A stretch of DNA of 64,000 nucleotides from an uncultured Alphaproteobacteria bacterium. GTDB taxonomy: Bacteria > Pseudomonadota > Alphaproteobacteria > HIMB59. Position numbers and translations under genes: made by a program. Location: assembly GCA_902588615.1 (NCBI GenBank), contig CACIPV010000004.1:1-64000 (forward strand), written 5' to 3'. A model generated the notes under the pieces. That model was not told where the DNA came from, made no database searches, and was given only the letters and a program-made list of their open reading frames with translations. This document shows positions 48,128 through 57,226 of the stretch, one piece after another. Within the stretch, counting starts at the first letter, position 1. Every line of letters starts with the position of its first letter.

Positions 48128-48655
48128 ATGTCTGCTCTAGCACAATTATCCAAATTTATTGATCGATTTAATACATTCATTGGATATCTATGTGCTTTTT
48201 TTGTTTTCTCTATGGTCATAGTTGTATTCACTGTTGTCGTCTTAAGATACGGGTTCAATATTGGTTTTATATGGATGCAAGAAGTTTATGTTTGGCTTCA
48301 TAGTTTTGTTTTTATGTTGGGTGCTGGTTTTACTTATTTAGCTAATGAACATGTCAGAATAGACGTCTTTTACCGAGAGGCATCAAAAAAATATAAAGCT
48401 ACTGTGGATCTATTTGGAAATATTTTTTTACTTCTACCTTTTTTATATATTATTTGGAATTACAGCTATCCCTTTGTATATAGATCTTTTTTAATGGGAG
48501 AGGTTTCCAGAGAAGCGGGCGGTATGCCTGCTTTATATATTCTAAAAAGTGCAATTCTATGGTTTTGTTTAGTTTTATTTCTTCAATTAGTCTCTAATGT
48601 AATTAAATCAATACTAACACTTTCAAACTATCATTTGTCTGAAAATAAATCATGA
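48128..48655 (+). CDS. dctQ: TRAP transporter small permease subunit (DctQ)
   Basis: Four-helix small membrane subunit of a tripartite ATP-independent periplasmic transporter. The 175-residue protein has helices near residues 18-42, 52-72, 94-115 and 135-160, with VFMLGAGFTYLANEHVRIDVFY, the family's central signature. It overlaps dctM by 4 bp. The periplasmic binding protein gene lies convergently downstream. Confidence 0.9.
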   Translation: MSALAQLSKFIDRFNTFIGYLCAFFVFSMVIVVFTVVVLRYGFNIGFIWMQEVYVWLHSFVFMLGAGFTYLANEHVRIDVFYREASKKYKATVDLFGNIFLLLPFLYIIWNYSYPFVYRSFLMGEVSREAGGMPALYILKSAILWFCLVLFLQLVSNVIKSILTLSNYHLSENKS

Positions 48656-50028
48656 TTAGTCCTGAAATTTTAGCAATTGTAATGTTTGTAACAACATTGG
48701 GTTTATTGCTTTTCGGTTTTCCTGTTGCTTTTACACTCGCTGGAACAGCTCTTCTGTTTGGATTTTTAGGAGACGCTCTAGAAATATTTAATTTCAGAAT
48801 GCTAGGATTTTTTCCTCAACGCATTTTTGGAACAATGATTAATGAGCCCCTTGTGGCTGTGCCCCTATTCATTTTTATGGGAATAATGTTAGAAAAAACA
48901 AAAATTGCAGCCGGACTATTACACTCAATTGGTGAACTTTTTGGAACTACAAAAGGAGGTCTTGGAATAGGAGTTGTAATAGTGGGTATGTTGCTAGCTG
49001 CATCAACAGGCATTGTCGGTGCAACAGTTGTAACTATGGGAATGTTATCTTTGCCCTCAATGATGAAAGCTGGCTATGATCAAAAAATAGCCACAGGCAC
49101 AATTTGTGCTGCTGGAACATTGGGACAGATAATTCCACCTTCAATTGTTTTAGTTTTATTAGCAACAATTTTACAAGGAGCAAATGAAGAAGCGGCAATG
49201 TTAGTTGGTAATTTAGCTCCTGACCCAGTAACTGCAATTGATTTGTTTGCGGGCGCAATATTACCTGGACTAATGTTGGTTGTATTATTCATTATATTCA
49301 TTTTTTTTTACGCAAGAATAAATCCACTATCGTGTCCTCCAGTAGAAACGACAAGGTCAAGAGGGGAGATTTATATAGAAGCAGCTAAATCTGTGATTCC
49401 TCCAATAACTCTAATTGTATTAGTTTTAGGGTCCATACTTTTTGGCATTGCAACACCTACAGAGTCTGCTTCAGTTGGTGCAGTAGGTGCAGCAATGATA
49501 GCACTTTTAAAAGGTGAGTTGAATTTTAAGAACCTCAAGGAAACAGCAATAGGAACAGTAAAGCTTAGTTCATTTGTGTTTGTAATATTAATTGGAGCGT
49601 CAATGTTTTCATTAGTTTTTCGTGCTTTTGGTGGTGATGAAATGATTGAACATTTTCTCGGTAATTTGCCAGGTGGACTTTACGCAGCACTAATTTTAGT
49701 TATGGTAGTTATATTTCTTTTGGGTTTCTTTCTAGATTATATAGAGATAATTTTTGTCATTGTACCATTAGTGGGGCCAATATTAATTGCAAATGGAGCT
49801 GATCCATTGTGGCTTGGTATTCTAATATCGTTAAATCTACAAACAAGTTTCCTAACTCCACCATTTGGTTTTTCATTATTTTTTTTAAGAGGAGTAGCTC
49901 CAGACAATATTCAAACTAAAAACATGTATAAAGGTGTAATTCCATTTATTGGAATTCAAATATTAGCAATATTAATTGTTGGTTTTTATCCAGAGATTGC
50001 AACTTGGTTGCCTGATAAAATGTTTTAA
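48652..50028 (+). CDS. dctM: TRAP transporter large permease subunit (DctM)
   Basis: Ion-coupled transport subunit of the TRAP system, 458 residues and about 12 helices. Family signatures include FGFPVAFTLAGTALLFG near the start, VAVPLFIFMGIMLEKT, AASTGIVGATVVTMGMLSLP and the second-half LQTSFLTPPFGFSLFFLRG. Length and pattern are typical. A perfect 12-bp hairpin follows the stop. Confidence 0.95.
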   Translation: MISPEILAIVMFVTTLGLLLFGFPVAFTLAGTALLFGFLGDALEIFNFRMLGFFPQRIFGTMINEPLVAVPLFIFMGIMLEKTKIAAGLLHSIGELFGTTKGGLGIGVVIVGMLLAASTGIVGATVVTMGMLSLPSMMKAGYDQKIATGTICAAGTLGQIIPPSIVLVLLATILQGANEEAAMLVGNLAPDPVTAIDLFAGAILPGLMLVVLFIIFIFFYARINPLSCPPVETTRSRGEIYIEAAKSVIPPITLIVLVLGSILFGIATPTESASVGAVGAAMIALLKGELNFKNLKETAIGTVKLSSFVFVILIGASMFSLVFRAFGGDEMIEHFLGNLPGGLYAALILVMVVIFLLGFFLDYIEIIFVIVPLVGPILIANGADPLWLGILISLNLQTSFLTPPFGFSLFFLRGVAPDNIQTKNMYKGVIPFIGIQILAILIVGFYPEIATWLPDKMF

Positions 50029-50035
50029 AAAAATA

Positions 50036-50062
50036 ATCATCCCCGAACATTTCGGGGATGAT
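50036..50062. terminator. Bidirectional terminator between dctM and dctP
   Basis: A perfect 12-bp inverted repeat, ATCATCCCCGAA then loop CAT then TTCGGGGATGAT, sits between the convergent dctM and dctP genes. It is the most G+C-rich hairpin in the area. A-rich sequence precedes it and an A/T-rich stretch follows, so it can act in both directions. Confidence 0.85.
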
Positions 50063-50077
50063 ATAAATATCATGAAT

Positions 50078-51205
50078 TTATGCTGATGGATAAGTAAATG
50101 GGAGACTTCTAACTCTCATGTACTCTTTCTCAGACGTATTTGTCCACCTTAGAATTGAGGATCTAAATTCAACAATATGTGAAAAAAGAGCCTGTGAAAC
50201 TGGGTCTTCAGCAGCAATAGCGCTACAAACCTCACCTGCTCTTTGACCTAGAGCATTCATAACAGGATCTGGAAGTTGTCTCATTTGAACACCATGTTCG
50301 TTAATGAGTTTCTGGTATGAACTATCATTAACAGCTTGGAAAAAAGATAGCACTTCCATATTGACAGCTTTTGTAGCAACAGTAATTAGTTCTCTTGTTG
50401 CATCATCTAGCTTCTCCCACTCAAACATATCTATTGAACAGTCTAAGATCGTTGCTGGCTCATGCCATCCAGGATTGTAGTAATATTTAGCTGCTTGATG
50501 TAAACCTTTACCTAAGTCAGCTGCTGGACCAATCCATTCTGTAGCATCAATAGCACCAGAAGCAAGTGAAGGAAGCACATCCGCACCTGCTAAAAGAACA
50601 GTGTTAGCACCAAATGATTTTAATACTTCACCGCCAAGACCAGGCATTCTGATTTTTAGACCTTCAAAGTCTGCGAGTGAGTTAATTTCTTTATTAAACC
50701 AACCACCCATCTGGTTACCAGTATTTCCCATTGGAAGAAATTTTACACCGATAGCATTATAAGCTTTGTCTGCTGCTTCAATTCCTCCACCATAGTAACA
50801 CCATGCATTTTGTTCTTGAGCCGTTAAACCAAAAGGTAAAGCTGCAGAAAAAGATGGAGCCATACTAATGTTTGTCCAATAATAACCTGCACCATAAGCC
50901 ATTTGAGCGGCTCCAGATCTTACTGCGTCCAATGACTCAAGTGGTGGTACTAATTCGCCACCATGATAAACAGTAATTTTTAGTTTATCAGAAGCATTGT
51001 TAACGTAACTTGCAAATCTATCTATTGCTTTACCAAGACCACTTGCTTTGCCAAAAGCAGAACATGCAATCCATTCCATGTGTCCACCTGATATTGCTGG
51101 TGCTGGAAATGAAGAAACTGCTGCGGCGCCCAGTGCTGCAGCACCTGCACCTTTAAGGAAATTTCTTCTTTTCATGGTCTTATTATTAATCTTCTTTTTT
51201 GCCAT
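50078..51205 (-). CDS. dctP: TRAP transporter substrate-binding protein (DctP, TakP-like)
   Basis: Periplasmic solute receptor of 375 residues. It begins with a twin-arginine signal (KRRNFLKGAGAAALGAAAVS, probable cleavage near APAISGG), so it may be exported folded. The mature part shows GLKIRMPGLGGEVLKSFGAN, the conserved Arg segment that grips a carboxylate, and ATEWIGPAADLGKG, like the TakP/2-oxo-acid branch. The ligand is therefore probably an organic acid. AGGAGGGG precedes the ATG. It is transcribed toward dctQM rather than in operon with them. Confidence 0.9.
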   Translation of the reverse strand: MAKKKINNKTMKRRNFLKGAGAAALGAAAVSSFPAPAISGGHMEWIACSAFGKASGLGKAIDRFASYVNNASDKLKITVYHGGELVPPLESLDAVRSGAAQMAYGAGYYWTNISMAPSFSAALPFGLTAQEQNAWCYYGGGIEAADKAYNAIGVKFLPMGNTGNQMGGWFNKEINSLADFEGLKIRMPGLGGEVLKSFGANTVLLAGADVLPSLASGAIDATEWIGPAADLGKGLHQAAKYYYNPGWHEPATILDCSIDMFEWEKLDDATRELITVATKAVNMEVLSFFQAVNDSSYQKLINEHGVQMRQLPDPVMNALGQRAGEVCSAIAAEDPVSQALFSHIVEFRSSILRWTNTSEKEYMRVRSLPFTYPSA

Positions 51206-51238
51206 AAATATTCCCCTCCTAAATTAAGAAATAATTAA

Positions 51239-52129
51239 TTATTTTTTATTAGCTATCATTATACCAACAATCACAGATAAAATTCCAGCGTAATGATAAC
51301 TCTGTAATGTTTCTTGAAAGACTAAATATGCAAGAATTCCACCAAAAATAGGCATTAAGTGGAGAAAAGGACCTGATTTATTAGGGCCAATTAAAGCCAC
51401 TCCAGTATTCCAACAAATATATGACAAGATGCTGGGAAAAGTTCCGGTATAGCCAATTACTAATAAGGTCTTGTAGTCAAATGTTATGAAATTATTTTGA
51501 ATTATAATATCATACAAATAAACAGGTAAGAGTAAGATTACTGTAAATACGAATGATAAATATAAAAAACTAAATCCTGAAACACCTGTTTCATTTTTTT
51601 TTAGAAATATTGAATACAATGCCCAAGATATAACAGCTAGTAAGATGAATAAATCTCCAAAGTAAAATTTCGAGTCAAATATATTTTGATAGTTACCTTT
51701 TGTTATAACATAGCTAACACCAATAAGAGATAAAATGACACCTAACATTTGAAACAAATTTGTTTGATTTTTATAAATCAATTTGTTTAAAAGGATTATC
51801 AACATGGGTGTTGTCGAAATAACTAATAAAGAATTAATAACAGTTGTCGCTGTTAGACCAATATAAGTTAAGGTGTTAAATAGTGTCGGACCAGTTAAAA
51901 TAATCAAAAAAACTATTCCTGGTTGTTTTTTTAAAAGGGGTAAGTCAACTAAAGCATTTTTTAAACAAAAGGGAGTTAAAATAATTAAAGCTATTACCCA
52001 CCTATAAAAAGATAACGATAAGGGTGATACTAAATCCTCGACTGAAGATAATCTTCCTACTATAAAATTGCCTGACCAAAATAAGGAGGCAAAACATAAA
52101 AATATCGCTGCTTTAAGAGAAACACTCAC
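51239..52129 (-). CDS. EamA/DMT-family permease
   Basis: A second DMT-type protein, 296 residues and about ten helices in two repeats: LFWSGNFIVGRLS near the start and LVIGYTGTFPSILSYICWNT with GPFLHLMPIFGGILAYL in the second repeat. It differs clearly from the permease at 29895-30755. The substrate is unknown. It is 10 bp downstream of the thiolase gene on the same strand and may be cotranscribed with the acetoacetate genes. Confidence 0.85.
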   Translation of the reverse strand: MSVSLKAAIFLCFASLFWSGNFIVGRLSSVEDLVSPLSLSFYRWVIALIILTPFCLKNALVDLPLLKKQPGIVFLIILTGPTLFNTLTYIGLTATTVINSLLVISTTPMLIILLNKLIYKNQTNLFQMLGVILSLIGVSYVITKGNYQNIFDSKFYFGDLFILLAVISWALYSIFLKKNETGVSGFSFLYLSFVFTVILLLPVYLYDIIIQNNFITFDYKTLLVIGYTGTFPSILSYICWNTGVALIGPNKSGPFLHLMPIFGGILAYLVFQETLQSYHYAGILSVIVGIMIANKK

Positions 52130-52138
52130 TTAGATTTC

Positions 52139-53290
52139 TTATTTTAAATTTTCAATAGCAATTGCTAGACCTTGACCACCGCCAATACACATACTTGCAA
52201 CACCAAACTTTTGTTTTGTTCTTCTAAGTTGATGAGACAAGGTTGTAATAATTCTTGCACCTGAACAGCCAATGGGGTGACCTAATGCAATAGCGCCCCC
52301 AGCAATATTTAATTTACTTGGATCAATCTTTAAAGATCTTTGGACAGCAACTGAAGTTGCAGCAAAAGCCTCATTGACCTCAACCAAATTAAAATAGTTA
52401 ATATTTACACTCATTTTCTTCATTAATTTCTTTATAGCTGTAATTGGAGTAACACCCATATAATCGGGATTGCCCGCTGAGGACGCCCAAGCTAGTACTT
52501 TTGCTATTGGTTTAATTTTGTTAGAAGTTACATATTTTTCTGAAGCTAGAGCCAAAAAACTAGCTCCATCATTTAATGAAGAGGCATTTCCAGCAGTAAC
52601 TGTTCCAGATTTTTTAAAAACAGCTTTTAATTGGCTTAATTTTGGCAAAGTCGTGTCTTTTCGAATTTCATCTTTAAGAGATGTTTTTGTCAATTCGTTT
52701 TTGAAGTAATTATTTTTAATTGCCTTATAAGTTTTTAGATAAGACTGATAAGCAAATTGATCTTGGTCTTGTCTTGTAACATTATATTTTCTTGAAACGT
52801 TTTCAGCTGTTATGCCCATATGTTCTTTTGAAAAAGCATCTGTTAGGCCATCGTTAACTAAAGTGTCTATAAAGATATTGTTTCCTAATTTTTTTTCTCC
52901 AGTTCTACTCAGATACGCGTGGCGTGCCCTGGACATACTTTCTTGACCACCAACAATTAATAAATTTGACTCGCCGGAATAAATTTTAGATGAACCATCT
53001 ATTGTAGCTCTCATACCACTTCCACAAACTTGATTTACTACATAAGCAAAGGATGTCTGTTGCATTCCGGAACCTAGTGCAACTTGCCTTGCTGTATTCA
53101 TTCCTAGTCCACTAGTTAATACTTGTCCTAAAATTAATCCTTCAACTTCTTTAGTATTGATTGTTTTATTTCTATCAAATAATTCTTTGAGACAAGAGGT
53201 TCCTAATTCTACTGATTCAGTTTTTTTGTAATTACCTAGATAAGCTCCTATTGGTGTTCTAACTGCATCGATTATAAAAACATCACTCAT
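52139..53290 (-). CDS. Acetyl-CoA acetyltransferase (thiolase)
   Basis: Interconverts acetoacetyl-CoA plus CoA and two acetyl-CoA. The 383-residue thiolase has the nucleophile Cys in VNQVCGSGMRATIDG, the second-half VNEAFAATSVAVQ, and the catalytic GGAIALGHPIGCSGARI and CIGGGQGLAIAI. It overlaps the acetoacetyl-CoA synthetase gene by 8 bp, so the acetoacetyl-CoA made there is probably cleaved here. Sequence alone does not exclude a biosynthetic role. Confidence 0.92.
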   Translation of the reverse strand: MSDVFIIDAVRTPIGAYLGNYKKTESVELGTSCLKELFDRNKTINTKEVEGLILGQVLTSGLGMNTARQVALGSGMQQTSFAYVVNQVCGSGMRATIDGSSKIYSGESNLLIVGGQESMSRARHAYLSRTGEKKLGNNIFIDTLVNDGLTDAFSKEHMGITAENVSRKYNVTRQDQDQFAYQSYLKTYKAIKNNYFKNELTKTSLKDEIRKDTTLPKLSQLKAVFKKSGTVTAGNASSLNDGASFLALASEKYVTSNKIKPIAKVLAWASSAGNPDYMGVTPITAIKKLMKKMSVNINYFNLVEVNEAFAATSVAVQRSLKIDPSKLNIAGGAIALGHPIGCSGARIITTLSHQLRRTKQKFGVASMCIGGGQGLAIAIENLK

Positions 53291-55199
53291 TAATATTTAT
53301 CCTTCTGTATTCAATTATTGACTCAGGATTTGCCAACGATCCCAAGTTCTGCACTTTACCATTATTGATAATTTTTTTGACAAGTATTTCAGAGTTTTTA
53401 CCACTTTTTGTTCTTGGAATGTCTTTAACTATAAATATTTTCCAAGGAACATGCCTTGGACTAAGCGATGTCTTGAGGTGTTTTTTCACTATTGTATTAA
53501 AATCAACATTAATTTTTGTGTTTAACAATTTCAAAAAAAGGACAATTTTTTCATCATTTTTAGTCAAATAACCTGTTGCCAAACAGTCCTCAATCCAATG
53601 AAATTTTTGTAAGCAACTGTATATTTCACCTGTTCCTATTCTAACACCACCTGGATTTAAAGTAGCATCTGACCTTCCAAAAATTACATAACCTCCATTT
53701 TTTGTTTTTTTCACATAATCTCCATGAGACCATATGTTTGGAAATTTTTTAAAATATGCGGATTTATATTTATTATTCATTCTGTCATTCCAAAAATAAA
53801 TTGGCTTAGAGGGAAAAGGAGTCTTGCAAACTAGTTCTCCTGTCTTTTTGGTTGGCTTGCCATTATCATCGAAAACATCAATATCCATACCCAAGCCTGG
53901 TCCTTGAATTTCACCTGAATAAACAGGTAAAGTTGGTATTCCTAACATAAAACACGAAACTATGTCTGTACCGCCACTCACCGAATGTATAAAAGATTTT
54001 GAATTTAAACTTTTATTAATAAATTTAAAAGTGTCTGGGCTTAGAGGAGAGCCAGTTGATATAAAACAATTAATTTTTTTTAAAATATCTTTTTTATTTG
54101 ATTTATAATTATTCTGGATAGTTTCATAAACTTTTGCTCCCGCACCTAGCATTGTTGAATTAGTATCTTTTGTAATATTGATAACTCGATTTATATTTGG
54201 ATAAAATGGGGAGCCATCATAAAGAACGATTGAGGAACCCAGTAGTAAGTTTGAAACTGTCCAGTTCCACATCATCCACCCGCAAGTAGTTAAGAAAAGC
54301 ATTTTATCTTCAGATTTAACATTTGTGTGTATTGCTAGTTCTTTTAAATGTTGAAGGAGTGAGCCTCCGTGGCCGTGCGTAATACACTTGGGAAGCCCTG
54401 TCGTTCCACTAGAAAATAAAACATATAGCGGATGATTAAAGCTCAATGATATATTTTTATTTAGTTTTAAATATTTTTTGTGATTGTAAATTTTTTTTAA
54501 TTCAGAAGTGTTATTATTTGAAGGATAACTAGTTTTTAAAATTAGTGGATTATTTAAATTTGCTTTTAATGTTTTTAAGTTTTTTGAATATTGAAATTTC
54601 TTGCCGTTATAAAAATAATAGTCAGCAACAATTAAAAGCTTAGGCTTAAGCTGGGAAAATCTGTCAATCACTGCTTGTGTTCCAAAGTCAGCAGAGCAAG
54701 AAGACCAAACTGCACCAATTTTTGCTGCAGAAAGGAAGCTTATTACTGTATCAGGTATATTTGGCAGATATCCAACAATTACATCGCCTTTTTTAATGCC
54801 TTTATCTCTAAAAAAATTGCTTAATGCATTAATTCTTTTATTTAAATCACTATAAATAATTTTTTCGCTGAATTTGTTTTCTCCAATAAATTCAATGGCC
54901 AAATCTGATGAATTATTTTTAGAAATTAAATCGTAATAATTAAGATTACTGTTATCAAAAAAAATTGAATTCCAAAAAGATTTTTTTTTGTAAGCTTTAA
55001 AAAATCTTTTCCTCTCAAGGTCGATATTAAAATACTCAACTATAGAATCCCAAAACTCACCAGGATTCTTATTAGTCCATAACCAAAGCTTGTTATAATT
55101 TAAAAATTTCTTAGAAAATTTTTGTTCTAAATATGTCTGAAATTTATAAAGGTTAGTAGTTTTAATAAATTTTCTACTTGGCTCAAATAACTTATCCAT
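53283..55199 (-). CDS. Acetoacetyl-CoA synthetase
   Basis: Activates acetoacetate to acetoacetyl-CoA with ATP. The 638-residue ANL-superfamily enzyme has the AacS-type N-terminus (LWLWTNKNPGEFWDSIVEYF), GAVWSSCSADFG, the P-loop LFSSGTTGLPKCITHGHGG, CGWMMWNW, and the C-terminal FGRSDATLNPGGVRIG with PRTKSGKNSEILVKK (catalytic Lys). The segments and length match AacS rather than acetyl-CoA synthetase. It overlaps both neighbours by 8 bp, in a unit of thioesterase, synthetase and thiolase. Confidence 0.92.
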   Translation of the reverse strand: MDKLFEPSRKFIKTTNLYKFQTYLEQKFSKKFLNYNKLWLWTNKNPGEFWDSIVEYFNIDLERKRFFKAYKKKSFWNSIFFDNSNLNYYDLISKNNSSDLAIEFIGENKFSEKIIYSDLNKRINALSNFFRDKGIKKGDVIVGYLPNIPDTVISFLSAAKIGAVWSSCSADFGTQAVIDRFSQLKPKLLIVADYYFYNGKKFQYSKNLKTLKANLNNPLILKTSYPSNNNTSELKKIYNHKKYLKLNKNISLSFNHPLYVLFSSGTTGLPKCITHGHGGSLLQHLKELAIHTNVKSEDKMLFLTTCGWMMWNWTVSNLLLGSSIVLYDGSPFYPNINRVINITKDTNSTMLGAGAKVYETIQNNYKSNKKDILKKINCFISTGSPLSPDTFKFINKSLNSKSFIHSVSGGTDIVSCFMLGIPTLPVYSGEIQGPGLGMDIDVFDDNGKPTKKTGELVCKTPFPSKPIYFWNDRMNNKYKSAYFKKFPNIWSHGDYVKKTKNGGYVIFGRSDATLNPGGVRIGTGEIYSCLQKFHWIEDCLATGYLTKNDEKIVLFLKLLNTKINVDFNTIVKKHLKTSLSPRHVPWKIFIVKDIPRTKSGKNSEILVKKIINNGKVQNLGSLANPESIIEYRRININE

Positions 55200-55590
55200 C
55201 TTTGTTTTTCATTAATCGTTGAAGGTCATCTGGTATTTTACTTGGAGCTCCTTGAGAATTGACGCAAACCATCAAAATTTTTGATTTAAAAATAATATTA
55301 TTTTGTTTGTAAATATTTTGTTCGAGCTCAAATGATGCATTTTTAAGAGACAAAAATTTGCTTTTAACAGTTAATTGATCCTCTAGTTTGCATGACTCAA
55401 TATAATCACATTCGATCTTTTTTACTAAAAAAAGTCGATCATGATCTTTCAATAAAGAATTAAGTGTAAATCCCAACTCATTGATGATTTCAGTGCGGGC
55501 TCTTTCAATAAATTTTAAATAATTTGCGTAATATACAACTCCACCAGAGTCTGTGTCTTCATAATATATTTTGAAGTTGTATTGGAACAT
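55192..55590 (-). CDS. 4-hydroxybenzoyl-CoA thioesterase-like (YbgC type) hotdog protein
   Basis: A 132-residue single hotdog-fold acyl-CoA thioesterase with FKIYYEDTDSGGVVYYANYL (the Asp of YEDTD and the HHH-like loop) and FIERARTEI, the YbgC signature. Members hydrolyse short- or medium-chain acyl-CoA. Its operon position beside acetoacetyl-CoA synthetase suggests a related acyl-CoA; no Tol-Pal genes are nearby. It follows a tiny membrane ORF whose stop overlaps its start. Confidence 0.82.
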   Translation of the reverse strand: MFQYNFKIYYEDTDSGGVVYYANYLKFIERARTEIINELGFTLNSLLKDHDRLFLVKKIECDYIESCKLEDQLTVKSKFLSLKNASFELEQNIYKQNNIIFKSKILMVCVNSQGAPSKIPDDLQRLMKNKDG

Positions 55591-55670
55591 TAAGTAGTCA
55601 GACCTAAATACAATATATAAGTTATAATAATTATAACTATTCCAAATATTAAATATCTATATTCATTCAT
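55590..55670 (-). CDS. 26-residue membrane peptide ORF (tentative)
   Basis: An ATG at 55668-55670 opens a frame for MNEYRYLIFGIVIIIITYIL, then YLGLTT, a single hydrophobic helix. Its TAA overlaps the ATG of the thioesterase gene (TAATG). No clear Shine-Dalgarno sequence precedes it. The coupling and hydrophobicity favour a real peptide, but such short A+T-rich ORFs can occur by chance. Confidence 0.3.
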   Translation of the reverse strand: MNEYRYLIFGIVIIIITYILYLGLTT

Positions 55671-55697
55671 TGAATTAAATACCTATTATAGAAATAC

Positions 55698-55913
55698 TTA
55701 AGATATTTTTTCTCTCTTAAAATAATAAATCATTTTGTGTTTTGAAGGGATATCAGATTTATCCTTAATTACATTGACCAACTCCCAACCTTCTTTTCCA
55801 CCTTTATTAAGCCAGTCATTTTCCGACTTTAATTCTTCATCATCTAAATATTGGGTATAAATTCTATACTCCCACTTTGAATGTTCTTTTTTATCGAAAG
55901 TTGGGTTAATCAT
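55698..55913 (-). CDS. DUF4177-like small protein
   Basis: A 71-residue soluble protein with WEYRIYTQY, then LNKGGKEGWELVNVI and a final MIYYFKREK. The pattern 'WEY...LN..G.EGWELV.v....yyFKR' is that of the DUF4177 family, whose role is unknown. It starts 12 bp downstream of the next small membrane protein gene on the same strand. Confidence 0.6.
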   Translation of the reverse strand: MINPTFDKKEHSKWEYRIYTQYLDDEELKSENDWLNKGGKEGWELVNVIKDKSDIPSKHKMIYYFKREKIS

Positions 55914-55924
55914 TTCTTTATAAC

Positions 55925-56161
55925 TTACGCATTTAAATTATAGAAAAACCATACTGCAGATAAACACCAAAGTGTTAAAAAAATCTTACCTAGTTTATCT
56001 GCCTTTTTAAAATGTGATTTCATTTCATTAAGCTGAGCTACATTTTGCCCGTCTTGTTTTTGAGAGTCCTTTAATTTTTTTTGGTAAAAAAATTTGTATA
56101 TATTTATTGCACAAGTCCATCCTGTTAGTATGTAAAAAATAGAGCTAGATAAAGTTGTCAT
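55925..56161 (-). CDS. Small two-helix membrane protein, unrecognised
   Basis: A 78-residue protein with a hydrophobic segment near residues 7-25, a charged Lys/Gln-rich middle, and a second hydrophobic segment near residues 57-75. No family recognised. Located between the DUF4177-like gene and the secreted lyase-like gene, in the same orientation. Confidence 0.5.
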   Translation of the reverse strand: MTTLSSSIFYILTGWTCAINIYKFFYQKKLKDSQKQDGQNVAQLNEMKSHFKKADKLGKIFLTLWCLSAVWFFYNLNA

Positions 56162-56202
56162 CTTTCTAATATAAACCTACTCCATAGTTCTTGCTAGTTT
56201 TA

Positions 56203-57135
56203 TCAATCTTTATATTGGATAAAAGTAGGTTTTATAACCTGATTATCATAGTCTGCGATAGAGTCACATGAGTACCCTAAGTCATTTAACAATTCAGAAA
56301 AGTTTTTATCTGTGCATTTTTTTGCTCTAGCAATTCCATCATACCAAGCTGTGATTTTACCGTTAAAACCTTTAGGAGCATTATTTTGGTATATACCATA
56401 TCGAAAAGAAGGTCCGTAAGATTTACCATTGTAAGAATAAATATTAGTTATAAATCCCTCTTCAACATATTTTAAATCTCCATTTATATATAGTTTTAGA
56501 AATCCATCATTGCCCCAACTTGCATGAATAATTACATCATGCCATTGGTTAAATAAAATATTTTCTGGAATTACCGTTGCAGTCTCATCGGTCTCTACAA
56601 CAGTTTTTTTTGTACAGTGCGTTCTATTAATGGCTAACCCTTTATATTTCTTTTTATATTGAAATATGAAAACATTTTCAGAACCATTATCTCTGCAGTG
56701 TGAAAAAACTTTATTTTCATATGATAATTTCATTTGTCCAAATTGAATTAAATGATTGTCAATTTCTTTATGAGAAGTTGACGAATAAGTAAGCTCAGAA
56801 TTGTCTATAAAAAATGACCATGCATACCAATTTTCTCCTCTCTCTTTTGTATTTATATAAGTCTCAGTTCTTCCAAAAGAACCCTTAAATTTTCCCCTTT
56901 TACAATCAAAGTCTTTACAATCAAGTGCTCTAAACTCAAATTTGTGTGATGATTCACCAAGTCTTGAAAATTCAGTATCGACGCTTTGACTCCAATCTTT
57001 ACCAGCATCTAATCCATGTTTTTCAATAGTTGGCCAACCAATACCCTTGTAACTTCCAACTTGTTCTCCATTTTTAAATGTTAAACCCCAACACAAACTA
57101 GGAATAATTAACAACAAGATTAAGAGAGTTTTCAT
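56203..57135 (-). CDS. Secreted polysaccharide-lyase-like protein, paralogue of the 10.6-kb gene
   Basis: A 310-residue exported protein (signal MKTLLILLLIIPSLCWG). Landmarks parallel the protein at 10566-11468: FGRTETYINT (R.E), NWYAWSFFIDN, HLIQFGQMKL, FNQWHDVIIHASW, GFLKLYINGDLKY and FRYGIYQN. The shared order suggests a heparin-lyase-type jelly-roll. It has more cysteines than its paralogue, including a CKDFDC pair and one near the C-terminus, so disulfides are likely. It points away from a decayed tRNA-Arg copy 91 bp upstream, mirroring the arrangement at 11.5 kb. Enzyme activity is unproven. Confidence 0.6.
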   Translation of the reverse strand: MKTLLILLLIIPSLCWGLTFKNGEQVGSYKGIGWPTIEKHGLDAGKDWSQSVDTEFSRLGESSHKFEFRALDCKDFDCKRGKFKGSFGRTETYINTKERGENWYAWSFFIDNSELTYSSTSHKEIDNHLIQFGQMKLSYENKVFSHCRDNGSENVFIFQYKKKYKGLAINRTHCTKKTVVETDETATVIPENILFNQWHDVIIHASWGNDGFLKLYINGDLKYVEEGFITNIYSYNGKSYGPSFRYGIYQNNAPKGFNGKITAWYDGIARAKKCTDKNFSELLNDLGYSCDSIADYDNQVIKPTFIQYKD

Positions 57136-57226
57136 TAATAAAGTTATATCTTTAGTGTCCCATATTTGTCCCTTAAAAAAATATATCCTCTATGAATTAA
57201 TTAAAAAGTTAATAAAATCAATAATT

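Noticed and set aside
48816-49301. Minus-strand frames opposite dctM
   Set aside because: They are composition shadows of a hydrophobic membrane gene; three frames overlap at once, and none has a recognisable domain.
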